Assembly: GCA_033065855.1 (NCBI GenBank)
Contig: JAVXUO010000408.1
Coordinates: 186,001 to 250,000, forward strand
From: Escallonia rubra
Lineage: Eukaryota > Streptophyta > Magnoliopsida > Escalloniales > Escalloniaceae
DNA length: 64,000 bases
Direction of reading: 5' to 3'
The notes below the pieces were generated by a model. It had not been told where the DNA came from. It saw only the letters and a list, made by a program, of their open reading frames with translations, and searched no databases. Made by a program: the position numbers and the translations under genes. Shown here piece by piece: positions 27,601 through 39,143 of the stretch (positions are counted from its first letter, which is position 1; each line of letters starts with the position of its first letter).

Positions 27601-30600
27601 TCAGCAAAGCAACTTTTGCAACAATGTTTTTCTAGTGGAAATGTTGACTTTTCAACAAGAATCTTTGCTTCTATGTGGGATATCCTTTAGCGAATTTTTG
27701 GGTTCTTCAGGCGATTACATATGTACAAACAATTGCATCATATGAATCAATACGAAATTCACATTGCTTATCCCAGCAAGCTAGTAGTTGACACCACAAA
27801 CTCTATGCTATACCACTGATTTTAGATCATGACCAAAATATCTTTTTTCTTTTAGGCTATAATATATTCTAGACACTCATCGAGATTATATATCCAATCG
27901 AGGAATCCTCAAAATCACGAAAACATGGTGAATCAAAGTTGCCATAAGACTTGCAACATGTGAACAGTTGAATTGATCCATACTTTGCGCCTATTGCCCA
28001 TTAGATTCTGCATGCCGAGATTTAAATTTTGCAGTGTTTTTTGGTATTTAGTTTGGGATGCAGGAGGGTCACCATCGCCACAGTAAGATATTATCCAGCC
28101 AGCTTTGATGCCACCTCACGCAGGATGAAAGTGGGTACACTCAATATAGGACGAGGCTCGATGGTACCACCAGATACCATTTGAGTTGGACGGTGATACC
28201 GATCTTGAATCCAGACAATCCTTGATGAAAGCATACAAGTAACAATTTCTCCAAGTTAAAGGGATTTTATTGATCGCAGCGGCGCAATTAGGTTTACGTT
28301 TTACAGGCTCAAAAAGACTTGAAAAACAGTCCAGAATCTTCTAGAATGCCAACTTAGTAATATAGTAACCCAATAGGATAGGACGTAAACTTGACTGAAG
28401 ATCCCATAAAAACCTTTCAAAACAAGGAAATAAATACTCCTAAAGCTAAAATCCGAAAATTACCTAAAAGATGCACTGACAGAGAATATAGAATCTTCAT
28501 ATTTTTCTCATTGCCATCGAGTTTCACCTCCAAGAGGGAGCTTAAGGAACGCGTTGGACAATGTACAATTAGTTGGTCCTGAAGTCTTGGCAGTCCATGA
28601 TGCTAGATAGAGCAACTATTTCGGGAGAAGGTTGTAATGGCTCCGATCTCTTCTCAGCAACAAAGCGACAGGCACGAAGGGATGCATATGGACATTGAAA
28701 GTGCATATAATGCAAGTTTTTAACAAAGTTGTTATCAATGACGAGTTTTTGGGGAAAGTGGAGGCAATGGTTGTGGGTGTGTATATCCTCTCTCTCGCAG
28801 AATAAGGCATGGAGACGGCTCTTCCTCCTCTTAATTCCACACTCTGATGGAAGGCCTTACCAAGATGATTAAGAACGCAGTGGACGGAGGCTTCCTTGTG
28901 AGTGATGATAACTTCACTTTGGTTCATAATATACAATTCTGTTTTGTGGGGCAGAGGAAGAGCACTTACAATGTTTGAGATGTCTATTGGTTTGCTTTGA
29001 GTAGTTTTGGCTTAGTGGGCATATCAGGGCGTGGGATGGGAATACTTATACGAAGCTCTGATGCTTTCTTGGGAATACTTAAATTCTCAATTAGTCATTA
29101 ACCTCCAATAATGGGGACTGCAACTCAATTTATAGTGTTATTTAATTTAATCAACAAGAAACCCTAGTCTGCTAAAATACCGAAAATAACATAATATTAG
29201 GACTTAATATCTAAATGACCTTAATCCCCTATTGTTAATGTCACGAAAGTAAAGAAATCCCATAAATGCCCAACTGCAATTCCAAACCCCTTAGCTCTTC
29301 TTAGTAGTAGGGCTGCAAATGAACGAGTACGCGGCTCGTTTAGCAGAGCTCGAGCTTGTGTTCGTTTATTTTGCAGTGTTGAAGCTCGGCTCGTGTTCGT
29401 CATGAGCTCCAAATCCATGCTCTAACTCGTGTTCGCGAAATTAATGCAAACATTTGCTCGGCTCGTAAAAGGGAATGAAAAAAAAAAACAAGAAGCTAAT
29501 CCAATTTTACAAGCCAAAAGCCCTAATGTTTACTTCTAACTGTAAAGCTGCCTAAAACAATTAATATTTCTGTTTAGTTTTAGGTTTGATTTTGGTTTGG
29601 GCTATCTGGATAGAACTTATGAATTAGTGTGCTCAATAGTTGGGCTTATAAAATAATTGGGCTTATATGAACAAGTTGTTCACAAGCTTCTTCATGAACG
29701 ATTTTGGTTGTTCATATTCGGCACGCCTATTGAACGAGCTCAAGTTTTTGTTGAAGCTCGGTTCCCATGTTTTAATAATGATCACGAACGAGCTTTTGTT
29801 GAACGAACATGAGCTTGTTCAAGAAAGCTCGGTTCATTCGCAGCCCTACTTAGTAGCAGGAAACTCCCCCTATGGTGTTGCTTCTCCATCAAAAAACCGC
29901 TCTTGCGATCCCACGTTAGGAGCTCCATTGGATCGAGTCCCAAGCTAATGTGGGAACTCGATCCCGTCAGCTGGACAGAGATGCGTGGAACAATACCTTA
30001 AAATCAAGCTCTTTTCAACTCAATTCCTTGTTTCCCTCTTCCTTCGAGTCCTTAAAGCCTCCTTGTCCATCTCTCTCTCCCCCTCATTTTTGGCCCCATG
30101 TCTAACCCTATTAGAAGGGAGATGAGCCGCCTAGAAATGTCCTAAGCAATGAACAGCAACAACATAACTACCTTTAACTTTATTATTTTTAAAGCAAGTA
30201 GCTAGTAGCAACGAGTACAAAGTAACAAGTCACTGTCGCTTATGATATTTGCGAGAAAACTATTGTGTACACCATAATTAAGTGTAAGATATACTACAGA
30301 TGGTAATAATCTTTAGGCATTTATTTATTCAAGCCGCTCCCAACCTCAAATTCTTCCACTAGCTTACGCTTCCCCGCCCCCGCCCCTGTTTCGTGCAACT
30401 AAGGTTCTGCGCATACGCTCCTCATCACTCAACCTCCAAAATACCCTTGCCGCTCCTCCACATCCTATACTTCAGGAGTTTATTAGTCCCGTTAGCCAGA
30501 TGAAGGTAAGGGAGAATGCTTGCTTTTCTGTGGAATGATTCGATGCTATCCTTCAAGAGTCTCCTTCCATAGTATCCTTTGGAAAGGACCTGAATGATAA

Positions 30601-32960
30601 AGAAACTATTTTCTATAAGAATGAGAAGTTCAAAGCATCCTTGACTAGCAGTATTTGCGAAAGAGATTTAAGAATGTGAAGTTGAAAGCATCCTTGACCA
30701 GCATTATCTGCCCTAGTAGTAGCAACTTTGTAGTTGAGTAGCTCTCCATGTGAAAAAGAGTTGAACAATCTTCTGCTCGAGAGGGAGTTCTACCCACAGG
30801 GAAGATCACTCTTGAAGTCCATAAGTGACTGTTTTATCCGAACAGGAGGTCATTACTTAAAAACTCATATTGGATAAGCCGCGCTTAGCCTATCCCTTTC
30901 TGTTACACTACTCCTTTGCAACTGTTGGCCATTTGGCTAATATATGAGCCTCTTCTAAGCTTAAATGAAGTACATTTAAAATTTCAGCAGACCTCCCACC
31001 TTCTTTGTTAAACTTCTTGCTAGCAGGACTGAGTGATTGTTTTATCCAAAGAGGAGGTCATTACTTAAAAACTCATGTTGGATAAGCCGCACTTAGCCTA
31101 TCCCCCTCTGTTGCACTACTCCTTTGTAATTGTTGGCCATTGGCTAATATATGAGCCTCTTCTAAGCTTAAATAAAGTACATTTAAAATTTCAGCAGAAC
31201 TCACAATTTCTTTGTAAAACTACTTGCTAGCAGGACTGAGGGACTCACCAAATAAGGCAATTGCAAGCCATCACCAATCTAAATCATTTCACCGTGTGTT
31301 ACATACCGACAACTTAAATGTGTATGATAGCAGTTTCAATACCTAAAGACAACTATGCATGTTGGAAGAGCTTCCATCATATATGCCACCAGACACTTCT
31401 TAACAAGATTCCCTAACCAAAAAATAGTGCATTAACTACCTAATTCAAACTTGAACGAAATATCCTTAAGCATTGATAGTTATTAGATGGATGGAAGCAC
31501 TCGTGCTTAAGAATTACAAATGCCTTTAGTGGGCCCTGAACTAATTGTCAAGTATAGAATATTCAGGGTGATAACTTGAACATGTCTTGGAGTCCAAAAT
31601 TAGTCAGTCAAAACTTATTCCACACAGGCACACAACCATAAGATCCAACTTTATTTCCTACCTTCCAACTTTATTTCCTAGCTAACTCTACTTAGCTTAC
31701 GAAGAGCACACAAAATTTGTTAAACACTTGTCTGCAGTACTAAAAGTACGCCTGACAGTCACTGCAGAGGCAGTAGTAGTCAATTAGTCATGTCCACAAA
31801 GCTTGCAAGGCAACCAAAGACTGTGGTCGAAGCAGTCAATTGTATAAACCTCAACTTTGCAGCTTCTAGCACCCACACCATTTTATCATCTTCAATAGCA
31901 GCAGAAAGTATAACACTCTCCGAGTTGACCATTAGGTATGACGCCAACAGGTTTGAGAAGCCACAATTAGGAAACCACAGTGACTTATGTTTTGGAGAAT
32001 GCTAATAAATTTCCAATCTCCTTGATCTAACTTTTCGACTCAACCTTTCATTTTCACCAAAAAACCAAGCATAGTTTTATGTTCCTCATGTCATAAATCA
32101 TACAACCTTCAATCTGGTTTGCAACGTTAATTAGTCACAAGTGTATCCACCTCATATCCTATCTATGGTGAGACTTTCAAATGTTTCTTATTCCACAATG
32201 ATACTAAACCACAACTCCGGATGCACTTAAAAAAATCCTACATATTCAACAACTTACAATAATATTCAAGGATTGGTATCATACTAGAAATGGGAGATTT
32301 GGGACTCCTACATATAGTCGGTTCATGGAAGAAGCATCTTAGCCATATGAATTCCCACCTTTAGTCTCCAAAATAGCCTCTCAACTTGATGTGGCATACT
32401 GTGAGCCAAGTGCTTCAGCAAAGACCGCGAACCACAGTTTCAAAGCAATTGGCTTACAGTGAGCCACATCATGTTGAGAGTCAACTCTAGCAATCAAGAT
32501 TAGGAAAATTTCCTAAATCAACCATTGCGAAAGAAGTAAACCTAAAATTAGAAGAAACAACAGCAGAAATGAGAAAAAGCAAAGTTAATTAGCGGAAGAC
32601 TGACCAAAGTAACGGCGCTCGTTGGCGGCCTTGGCTTTGTCGAGCATCTTGTCGAGATCCTCCTGGAGCTGGGCGTCCCACTTCACCAGCTGGGTCACGA
32701 ATACCGCCCCCAGCCCCATCCCCAGCACGTGCTCCCACGGATCTGAATGTATTATCCATCAAACATTGTTGTTATTTAGGGCTAATTTTGTTGGAATCAA
32801 TTCATCTGCTTGCATAAATGTGTGTGCGCGCGCAATGCATCGAGTGGTGTGGGGGGAAGTGTTACTCACGGCGCATGTAAGGGAGCTTGCGAAGGGCATT
32901 GGAGTACATCTGGGTGCCCAGCCCCAGCAGGGCTCCGATCATCGTCGCACTCGCCGGCAT
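24637..32960 (-). CDS. Mitochondrial ATP synthase subunit e-like protein
   Basis: Three exons read leftward: 32960-32870, 32742-32605 and 24653-24637, giving 81 residues. Splice sites are clean: C|GTGAGT, TTCAG|AT, G|GTCAGT and TATTGCAG|AT. The protein starts MPASATMIGALLGLGTQ and contains two Gly-rich stretches of the GxxxG kind (GALLG, GMGLG), a conserved MRHPWEHV, an acidic/basic helix and NERRYF, then DEDDD. From memory this matches the short plant family annotated 'ATP synthase E chain'; subunit e of the mitochondrial F1Fo enzyme sits in the inner membrane and helps dimers form through GxxxG. Without the last exon, exon 2 would run into a GQSSAN tail and stop, which I consider intron read-through. 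The second intron is about 7.95 kb and full of transposons. The exon chain is an inference from sequence; the functional name rests on recalled similarity. Confidence 0.75.
25011..26809. mobile_element. Stowaway-like MITE split by a later insertion
   Basis: The left end reads ATTTCTTCCGTCCCTAAATA and the right end, inverted, ATTCCCTCCGTCTCTATATA. Such ends normally bound a few hundred bases, but here 1.8 kb separate them, so other DNA (roughly 25290-26600) has probably inserted. That inner part contains a TATA-like 'CTATATAACCAAGCA' and repeated 'GTGAGACTCCAAGAAGG' phrases, perhaps a worn LTR. A second copy of the flanking sequence at about 28305-28520 lacks this element, showing the site before insertion. 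Confidence 0.5.
26810..28620 (-). mobile_element. Decayed LTR-retroelement remnants
   Basis: About 165 bp around 26815-26950 recur in the same orientation around 28355-28520, sharing 'AAATACTCCTAAAGCTAAAAT' in part and 'ATATTTTTCTCAT'. Sequence near 28163-28185 resembles, inverted, a TGGTATC-type primer binding site. These suggest one or two old leftward-reading LTR elements inside the intron. Many breaks are present, no domain can be named with confidence, and the elements are fossils. Confidence 0.4.
29308..29848. mobile_element. hAT-type element, TAGGGCTG family
   Basis: 541 bp with a perfect 8-bp target duplication, CTTAGTAG, at 29300-29307 and 29849-29856. The ends are TAGGGCTGCAAATGAACGAG and, inverted, TAGGGCTGCGAATGAACCGA. 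The interior is rich in GAGCTCG/GCTCGT motifs and has no transposase. It is related to the larger element at 47529-48611. Confidence 0.88.
30825..31245. repeat. 208-bp tandem duplication in the intron
   Basis: The block beginning GTGACTGTTTTATCC at 30825 repeats from 31033 as GTGATTGTTTTATCC, with shared landmarks GGATAAGCCGC and CTAATATATGAGCCTCTTC. The copies differ at about one base in fifteen. A shorter doubling of 'AAGCATCCTTGAC' lies just upstream at about 30630-30700. Confidence 0.88.
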
Positions 32961-33110
32961 GGTTCCGAACGGCGGTTAGACTCGACAATTACTGCTTAGG
33001 CTTCTCGTAACCTTCACTGCTACACAAACTAAAGACTCGTTACCCTAAGGTAAGTGGACTGGTGGTCGGGTATTTAGGATGGAGATGAGGTAAACCAAAC
33101 CAAGGGAGCG

Positions 33111-33587
33111 CTTAGGCCCCGTGCGGTTGCCTTTTTCTTTTGGCTAAATGATGCTAAATAACCCCCCTAAGGTTTGCACTTCTGGTAATTAAAAACCTGG
33201 TCTTTCTTTTGGTGGTTTTTCATTTTGGGCAATTAGGCTATGTTTAACAATATTTTTTTTATTATTTTCAGTTTTCAAAAAAAAACTAAAGAACAGTTTA
33301 ATTTTTTTTTTTTTACAAAAACAAGTGAGTGTTTGATAACCCAATTTTTATTTTGAGTTTTTTTTGTGGTGATTTGCAGTGGTGGGGCGTGGCGGTGGCT
33401 GCCGGCAATGGGAGGGTGGTGGTAGTCTCAAAAAAAAAACCGAAACTTATTTTTAGAGTTTTTAAAAACAGTCTTGGTGTAAAAACTGATTTTTTAAACT
33501 GAAGAAAAAAAATGGTTGCCAAACACGTTTATTTTTTCCAGTTTCCAAAACTGAAGAAAAAAAAAGCCCTGTCAAAAGGGGCCTAAG
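33111..33587. mobile_element. MITE-like element with CTTAGGCCCC ends
   Basis: The ends are CTTAGGCCCC and GGGGCCTAAG, 477 bp apart, just upstream of the subunit e gene. Inside are poly-A/T runs and paired 'CAGTTTTCAAAA' and 'TTTCCAAAACTG' blocks, suggesting a further inverted-repeat unit. I found no clear target duplication, so the class is open. Confidence 0.45.
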
Positions 33588-35279
33588 ATCCTGACGTTCT
33601 AGTTTTTTAAAATTGAATTCAAAATTGGTCAACCGTCCAAAATTCGTAGACGACCAGACTATGCGTGGTATCCGTGTGACCTTCTCAAAGGGTATTAAGT
33701 GAAACAATGAAGAAAAACAACAGAAATTAAATCAATCACTACATATATGTCAAAACACGATGGAGCTACGTGTAATATCTTTACATATTTCTTCTTTTTC
33801 TTTTTCTTTTTCAGTTTCTTCTTCTTCCTTTACCAATAAAAGCACCACCATCAGTAGCACCGAATCACCTTTTCCTTTTACCGATGAAAGCACCACCAGA
33901 ACCATCGAATCAGCACCATCACAGCCGAACTAGTAAACCACCGCCACTCCCCTCCCGCCAATTAACCACCACCTCCAATGAATGACAACCATCATTTTTC
34001 CCCTTGTTGCCAACTAACAATGTTGCAAATGGATGAGTGGGTTTGCTCACTTTCTTCGCGAAAGTCCGACTCACCGTCCTAGTCTTCGCGCGCGTTCCCT
34101 TCTTCAACATCAGGGTCACCATATGGGTCTCAGTAGCAGCAGTAGCAAGGGTCACGGGCTCCGCGACGCTCTGTCGGCCACTCAATCCACCTCTCGAATG
34201 TGGCATCGAGGAATTGGGAGTGGGTACCTTCGTCATCTTGGAAGACAGCCCATATATCGGCAACAAGTCCTGATAGGTAGACACCAAGTCCTTGAGACTA
34301 TGAATCATCTTGTAGGCGTCTCATAACACTAAACATGGAACCTATATTGAAAGAGGCACAGAGTCAAAATCAAAGAAAAATGAGAAGTTAAGCTTGATTA
34401 GGGTTTAGGGTTTACCGCCTGGACTTTAGCTAGCTCCTTAAGCCCGAAAACTTAGAATTCCTTCTTTGGCAGAGGAATCGGCTCATGCTCATTGGTCTTG
34501 CCCTTCAAGAAGACTGGCACGGTCCAGGAAGGGAATAGAATATTATCTGCCAACCCAGCCTCTTTCTTGCCCTTCCTCTTTAGGTCTCGGACCGCCCTAT
34601 CTTTCAGTACCTTTTTCAGCCACTCCGAAGTCAGGGGAGGGGCCAAGTCCTCCCTCACGAACACCTCGTAAGTGCGAGGGTCGTTCGGCCACCGTAGCAA
34701 GGATATGAGAATCTCCCTAACCAGGCTCTATCTCAAACCTCTATCTAGCTCCCCCGTCTGATACATCTCCAGGGGACAGGCAACCAGGACACAGACCTCG
34801 ATGTCGATGTGGTGCTGGAAAAGCACTCGATCTCCCAAGTAGAACTTCTCTTGTGAGGGTCCCACTAACAACATCTGGTATCAAATGAGGGCCAACTCTT
34901 CGGGATAAGTCCTTGCCGTCCTCCACTTGGACAGAGACGCCTGAAACAAAAAAGACTAAAGGTAAGTATTCCTTAAGCATACAGTAAAGAAAAATTCAAC
35001 ACTGATAGAGTTACTTACCGGGGGTTTTGTCAGCCCTTTAAAAATGTCCCAGTATGCCCTCTCGGAGGCACCAACCCGCTTGTTTCTAAAATTTCATGGG
35101 TACATGATCGGCTCAGTCTTGTCAGTGTGCCCCTGACCCAGTTGAAGAGCACGTGAACCCAAGACCTCAAAGGCTCAAACCTGTGAGCATAAAGATCATG
35201 TGAGCAAGATGTCTAGGGTATGCATGAGAATAATTATAAAATAACTTAAGAAGCATAGACATACCTCCCAAATATCACA

Positions 35280-35896
35280 GTATCCCATGAAGCTCAGGGA
35301 CTGCCCCCGGGATCCTGCACCCATAGAATAATACAAATATGCTAGAGTGGGAATACCTCAGTCGTACTCCCCAATCTCCTCTATGTTCTCTAAAGCCTGA
35401 AGGCACCACAGCTGCACGGAGTCATCCCCGTTGCTGAAGAGTGTCTCCCCCAAAACATTGAGTAAAAATCCACAAACAAACTGGTCAATCACCGAGGCCC
35501 CCTCCAAATTCATGCCCTCGTAATGGCCACAGAAGGTACCCAACAAGATGGAACTGTCCTTTTTTAAGGACGATTCATAGCCAAGCAATTGAAAACAAGG
35601 TCTCGATTTTTATTGAGATCATAGGCCTAGGCTATAGGCCTTCCTTGAGCACAAATACCGGTGATATTCACAAAATCGAACGGGGTGACCGTTGCTTCCC
35701 TAAACGGCATGTGAAAAGTGTTGGTGGAATCCCACCAACGCTCGGCTAAACATAGGAGGTGCTTTTTGCTACGGGTTTTGATGTGCAACCCGTCAAGAAA
35801 GAGATCAAAACCCGTAAGCACTATCCTACCCTTAATGGGTTCGAGGTTTTTGGTCCACCACTCTCTAACTAGATTGGGGGAGCCCCTACATCGCAA
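35280..35896 (-). pseudogene. Plant mobile domain (PMD) gene remnant
   Basis: Reading leftward, the frames contain AERWWDSTNTFHMPF, VTPFDFVNITGI and LGTFCGHYEGMN, followed by a segment with SLSFMGYCDIW. The first two match the 'RWW..TNTFH.PFGE.T(V/I)TL.D' signature of the aminotransferase-like plant mobile domain, which occurs both in host MAIN/MAIL genes and in retroelements and MULEs. Further leftward frames near 34452-34700 may belong to the same unit. Given the neighbouring tandem repeats and LTR, I treat it as part of the fossil element; it is not an intact gene. Confidence 0.65.
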
Positions 35897-37119
35897 ATTC
35901 GTAGGAAGTGGCTAAAAAATCAAGAAACGAAGGAAAATTTTTAAGGAACCATCTGAGTTGTGCATGAATTGCATAAAAAATTACACATGTGGGTCTCACT
36001 TTGCATGGCATGGTGTGTGTGTGAAGAAAGATGAAATAGTGTGTGTAAGGAGAAAGAATTCATAGGAAACTTACCTCCTACATGAAAAAGTGCTTGCTTA
36101 GGTGAAATCTTTGGTCCGAAGTCAGCAAGGAGTGATCATCCGGCCGATTCATCGGCCGAAATCGCGAGATTTTACTTATTTGTAGACCTCTTTTGTGTCC
36201 TCTCTGGTACAAATATATTCGGCCATTTTCAACGAACTGAGAGAAATTTGAATAGGATCTCAAGGATTTATATGCTAGATATGTGATTAAGGTAGGTTTA
36301 CACGATTTAGAGTCCTTAGGAGAAAGAAATTTGAGAGAGATTGGAGTGTGATTGGGTTTGAAGTGTAAAAAAAAAACTCTAAAATTACGCACAAAGCCTA
36401 AACGGGTTAACCTACCATTTTTTAAATTTAAAATTTCAAAAACTCTAACACGACTGATAAACCGGCCAGTTTTTAGCCAATATTTCAAAAGTTTCAAAAA
36501 CCTGCTGACTAACCAGCTGGTTTTCGACTCAAATTTTTTAAAAAATATAGTATTCTAACTGACTAGCCAGTTTTCGAACCTGAAAAAAAATAAGGAAAAA
36601 TTTTGCATTTTTGCATAGAATACAAATGTGCCTGAATGTTTGGGTGCCTCGTGTGCTTGCGTAATTATTACTTGAATTTGTGTGTTTGTCAGCCTGTGCA
36701 TTTTGCATGATATTTAATTCATTCTGCCAGCACGTTTATTCAACATTTGTGTGCTTGCATGTGCATGTTCATTACCTTATCCCCGGATTGTTTTACGATC
36801 CAAAATTTTGAATATATTGTTCAGTTCAGTGATCTTTGTATGGTATAAGGTCAGTACAAGATCATGTGCATGTTGCTGGAAGTAACATTTTCTTCGAATC
36901 AATTATATTGATATGTTCCGCACTCAACAATAAATTGTCTTTACGACATTGTTGCCTCCGGCTTTGAGTGATAATTTCAAAATTCTAGTATCTAAGCGAC
37001 CATCGATGTGACGCGTTGTTGGCTCAGGCTCTTAGATATGAATCCGGTTTCGACTAAGCGACCAACCGCTTTCACGCGTTGGTGGCTCAGGGCTCTTAGT
37101 CGAGACTCCACTTCGCCCA

Positions 37120-37660
37120 TCGACTCTTCCAACTTGTCTCAAGGGGTCCGGCAACGGCCAAAGTCATTTATATCCTGTCTGTCAACCCTTTCCACTTGTC
37201 TTAAGGGCTCTGGCAACATGGAAGATTCTTTTGTATATCTAGACGCCCTTCTAACTTGTCTTGGGAGCTCCAGTGACTAGGTATACGACTCTACTTTTCC
37301 CGTCAACCATTCCAACTTGTCTTGGGGGCTCCGACAACGGCCAAAGTTACTTTTACCTTGTCTTTCGACCCTTTGAATTCGTCTTGAGGGCACTAACAAC
37401 AGGCAAGATTCATCTTGTATGTCTAGACAACCCTTCCAACTCGTCTTAGGGGCTCTGGCATCTAGATATACGACTTTGTCCATCAACCCTTTCAACTAGT
37501 CTTAAGGGCTTCGGCAACGACAGCGTTAATTATTTCTTTTACATGTCTAAACGACCCTTCTAACTTGTCTTGGGGGCTCTGACATCTAGATATGGATTTT
37601 GTCTGCCGACCCTTTCAACTTGTCTCATGGGCTTCGACAACATGCAAAAATTTCTGTAAT
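37120..37660. repeat. Array of about 55-60 bp degenerate monomers
   Basis: A phrase of the type CCCTTCCAACTTGTCTTGGG followed by GCTCTGGCAAC recurs roughly ten times with many substitutions. Alternate spacers hold 'CTAGATATACGACT' or 'GGCCAAAGTTA'. Two related 60-bp units with AAGCGACCA and GGCTCAGG lie just upstream (36990-37110). Confidence 0.75.
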
Positions 37661-37814
37661 ATATTGTCCGAGGACCAATTGCTGTTACAGTTGGCTCCGG
37701 CTTCATACTTGTGTGACGGTCCTTGGGTCTGTTCTGATTCTTGTGGTTTCCCTACCAAAAGTGCTATTTTCAGGTGATGTTCGCCAACTTGCGAGCTCCC
37801 TCACCGAGGGGCTT

Positions 37815-39143
37815 TGTAGATACCCCATTTTTGTAGTCATTATTAAATAAATAATTAGTAGAGTTTATTATTATTTAGAGTTTATTATTGAACCTAGGCC
37901 AAGTAATATGACTTAATTAATTAATTTCGTCCAGTTTATTCAAGTTAAATGGCTAAGTCCAATTGTCAAGTCCATTGGTCTTGTCTAGACCAACAGTCCA
38001 GTCCTGTTTAGTGCTCCAGTTATTAAATTGGTTCAGTCTAGTTCGATTGTGTCAGTCCAATCCAATGTCTACATTTTATTATTTTGTTAGTTTGTCCAGA
38101 TAATTTAGGAAAATAATCTGTGAATTATCCATGATCCAAAGATTAAATCTATAATTTATATGGTTAAAGATGAATTATATTGAATCTGGTACATCCCATA
38201 TGCAAAATCAGAGATAATTATCGAATTTAGGGTCAGATAATGCCTCAAAAATCGAAAAAAATCATTTTTAAATTATGGAATGAACTGGTCGGTTTTTGAC
38301 CAACTAGCTGGTTAATTGACATTTGTCAATTTACTATTTTATTCAATTATCTGACTTATCTCCAGCCTTACAAATTAGTATAGTCAATCATATCAAATTC
38401 TGCGACCCTGAGCTCTATAAATAGAGGCCTGGGCCTTTATTTTTAGGGGTCTGGAATTCAAGAGCTTATTCTTTTTAGAGCTTGTGTATCATTTCTCCAT
38501 GAAGTGATACAATATCACTCTCGAGAATTTTAGCCACTCATACTTACTTCAAAAGTCTTCTTAGTCTCTGCATCGTGGATCCTTCGGATAACGTCCCCGA
38601 GTCTTCGATACAAGATACTTCTAGAGGTATTTTTAATAGGTTTCTAGTGTAGAGAAATCATTTTAGAGTTGTCTCCCATCCCCGTAGTCAGATTTTCGTT
38701 ATAGAAGTAAAAAAAAAGTCTTTATATTTCTCTGTCTAAGTCTACGACCTAAATGTAGATTACTTCATGTAGGACCAGAGTCGAACTACGACGGTTTTGA
38801 ATTGAGATAGTCCGATTGGATACGTAGACAATCTGACATCTGATGTCGAGTTTAAGCCAAAAGCAAAAAAATAAACTTATAGGTGATATTTATTGCACTT
38901 TACATGTTTTTTAAGGCCAATAATTAATAGAAATGAAGTAGAGATCGAAAAGGCGCAGCGGGAGCCTAATACCTTCCCGCTGTGTAACTTAGTCCCCAAA
39001 CCCGTCTCCCAGTTTTTGATAGAATAGTTGTTCTTTTGGACACTTTAGAATCATTTCTAGATTTTTCTTGTTTTCCTTAAATTAAATAAGATGATGACTC
39101 ATAAAATCCTCTTAGAGAGATTTTCCCAAGACGGTTCGCTACA
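37815..39143 (+). mobile_element. LTR of the Tat-like fossil
   Basis: The 1.33-kb unit starts TGTAGATACCCC and ends GGTTCGCTACA, so TGTAG and CTACA are inverted ends. A TATA-like CTCTATAAATAGAGG lies at about 38412. The five flanking bases do not match, so it is not a simple solo LTR; the preceding GAGGGGCTT suits a polypurine tract of a 3' LTR. Confidence 0.65.

Larger units (their letters stand above)
24654..32604 (-). other. Giant TE-filled intron of the subunit e gene
   Basis: The intron begins GTCAGT at 32604 and ends CCTTCTATTGCAG at 24654. It contains an interrupted MITE, minus-oriented LTR-element remnants, a hAT element with perfect target duplication and a 208-bp tandem duplication. 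No other host exon was recognised inside it. Confidence 0.7.
33900..39143 (+). mobile_element. Decayed Ty3/gypsy fossil, Tat/Retand-like
   Basis: The order is: an antisense plant-mobile-domain gene region (about 34000-35900), a zone of tandem monomers (about 37000-37660), a polypurine-like GAGGGGCTT, then an LTR starting TGTAGATACCCC. Antisense open frames and tandem repeats next to the 3' LTR are known for Tat-lineage elements, from memory. No second LTR or polymerase region is visible, so it is truncated and broken in many places. The left boundary is approximate. Confidence 0.5.

Noticed and set aside
31785-31995. Leftward frame of about 70 codons ending ...FVDMTN as a last exon of the subunit e-like gene
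   Set aside because: It has an AG and fitting phase, but the ending at 24653 gives the short acidic tail expected for the family and a better pyrimidine-rich acceptor.
32622-32999. Rightward frame of 125 codons
   Set aside because: It is antisense to exons 1-2 of the subunit e-like gene and crosses its intron; the leftward reading has conserved protein motifs and splice sites.
33111-33587. Tourist assignment with TTA/TAA duplication
   Set aside because: TTA on the left and TAA on the right are inverted, not direct, so they belong to the inverted ends and do not show a target duplication.
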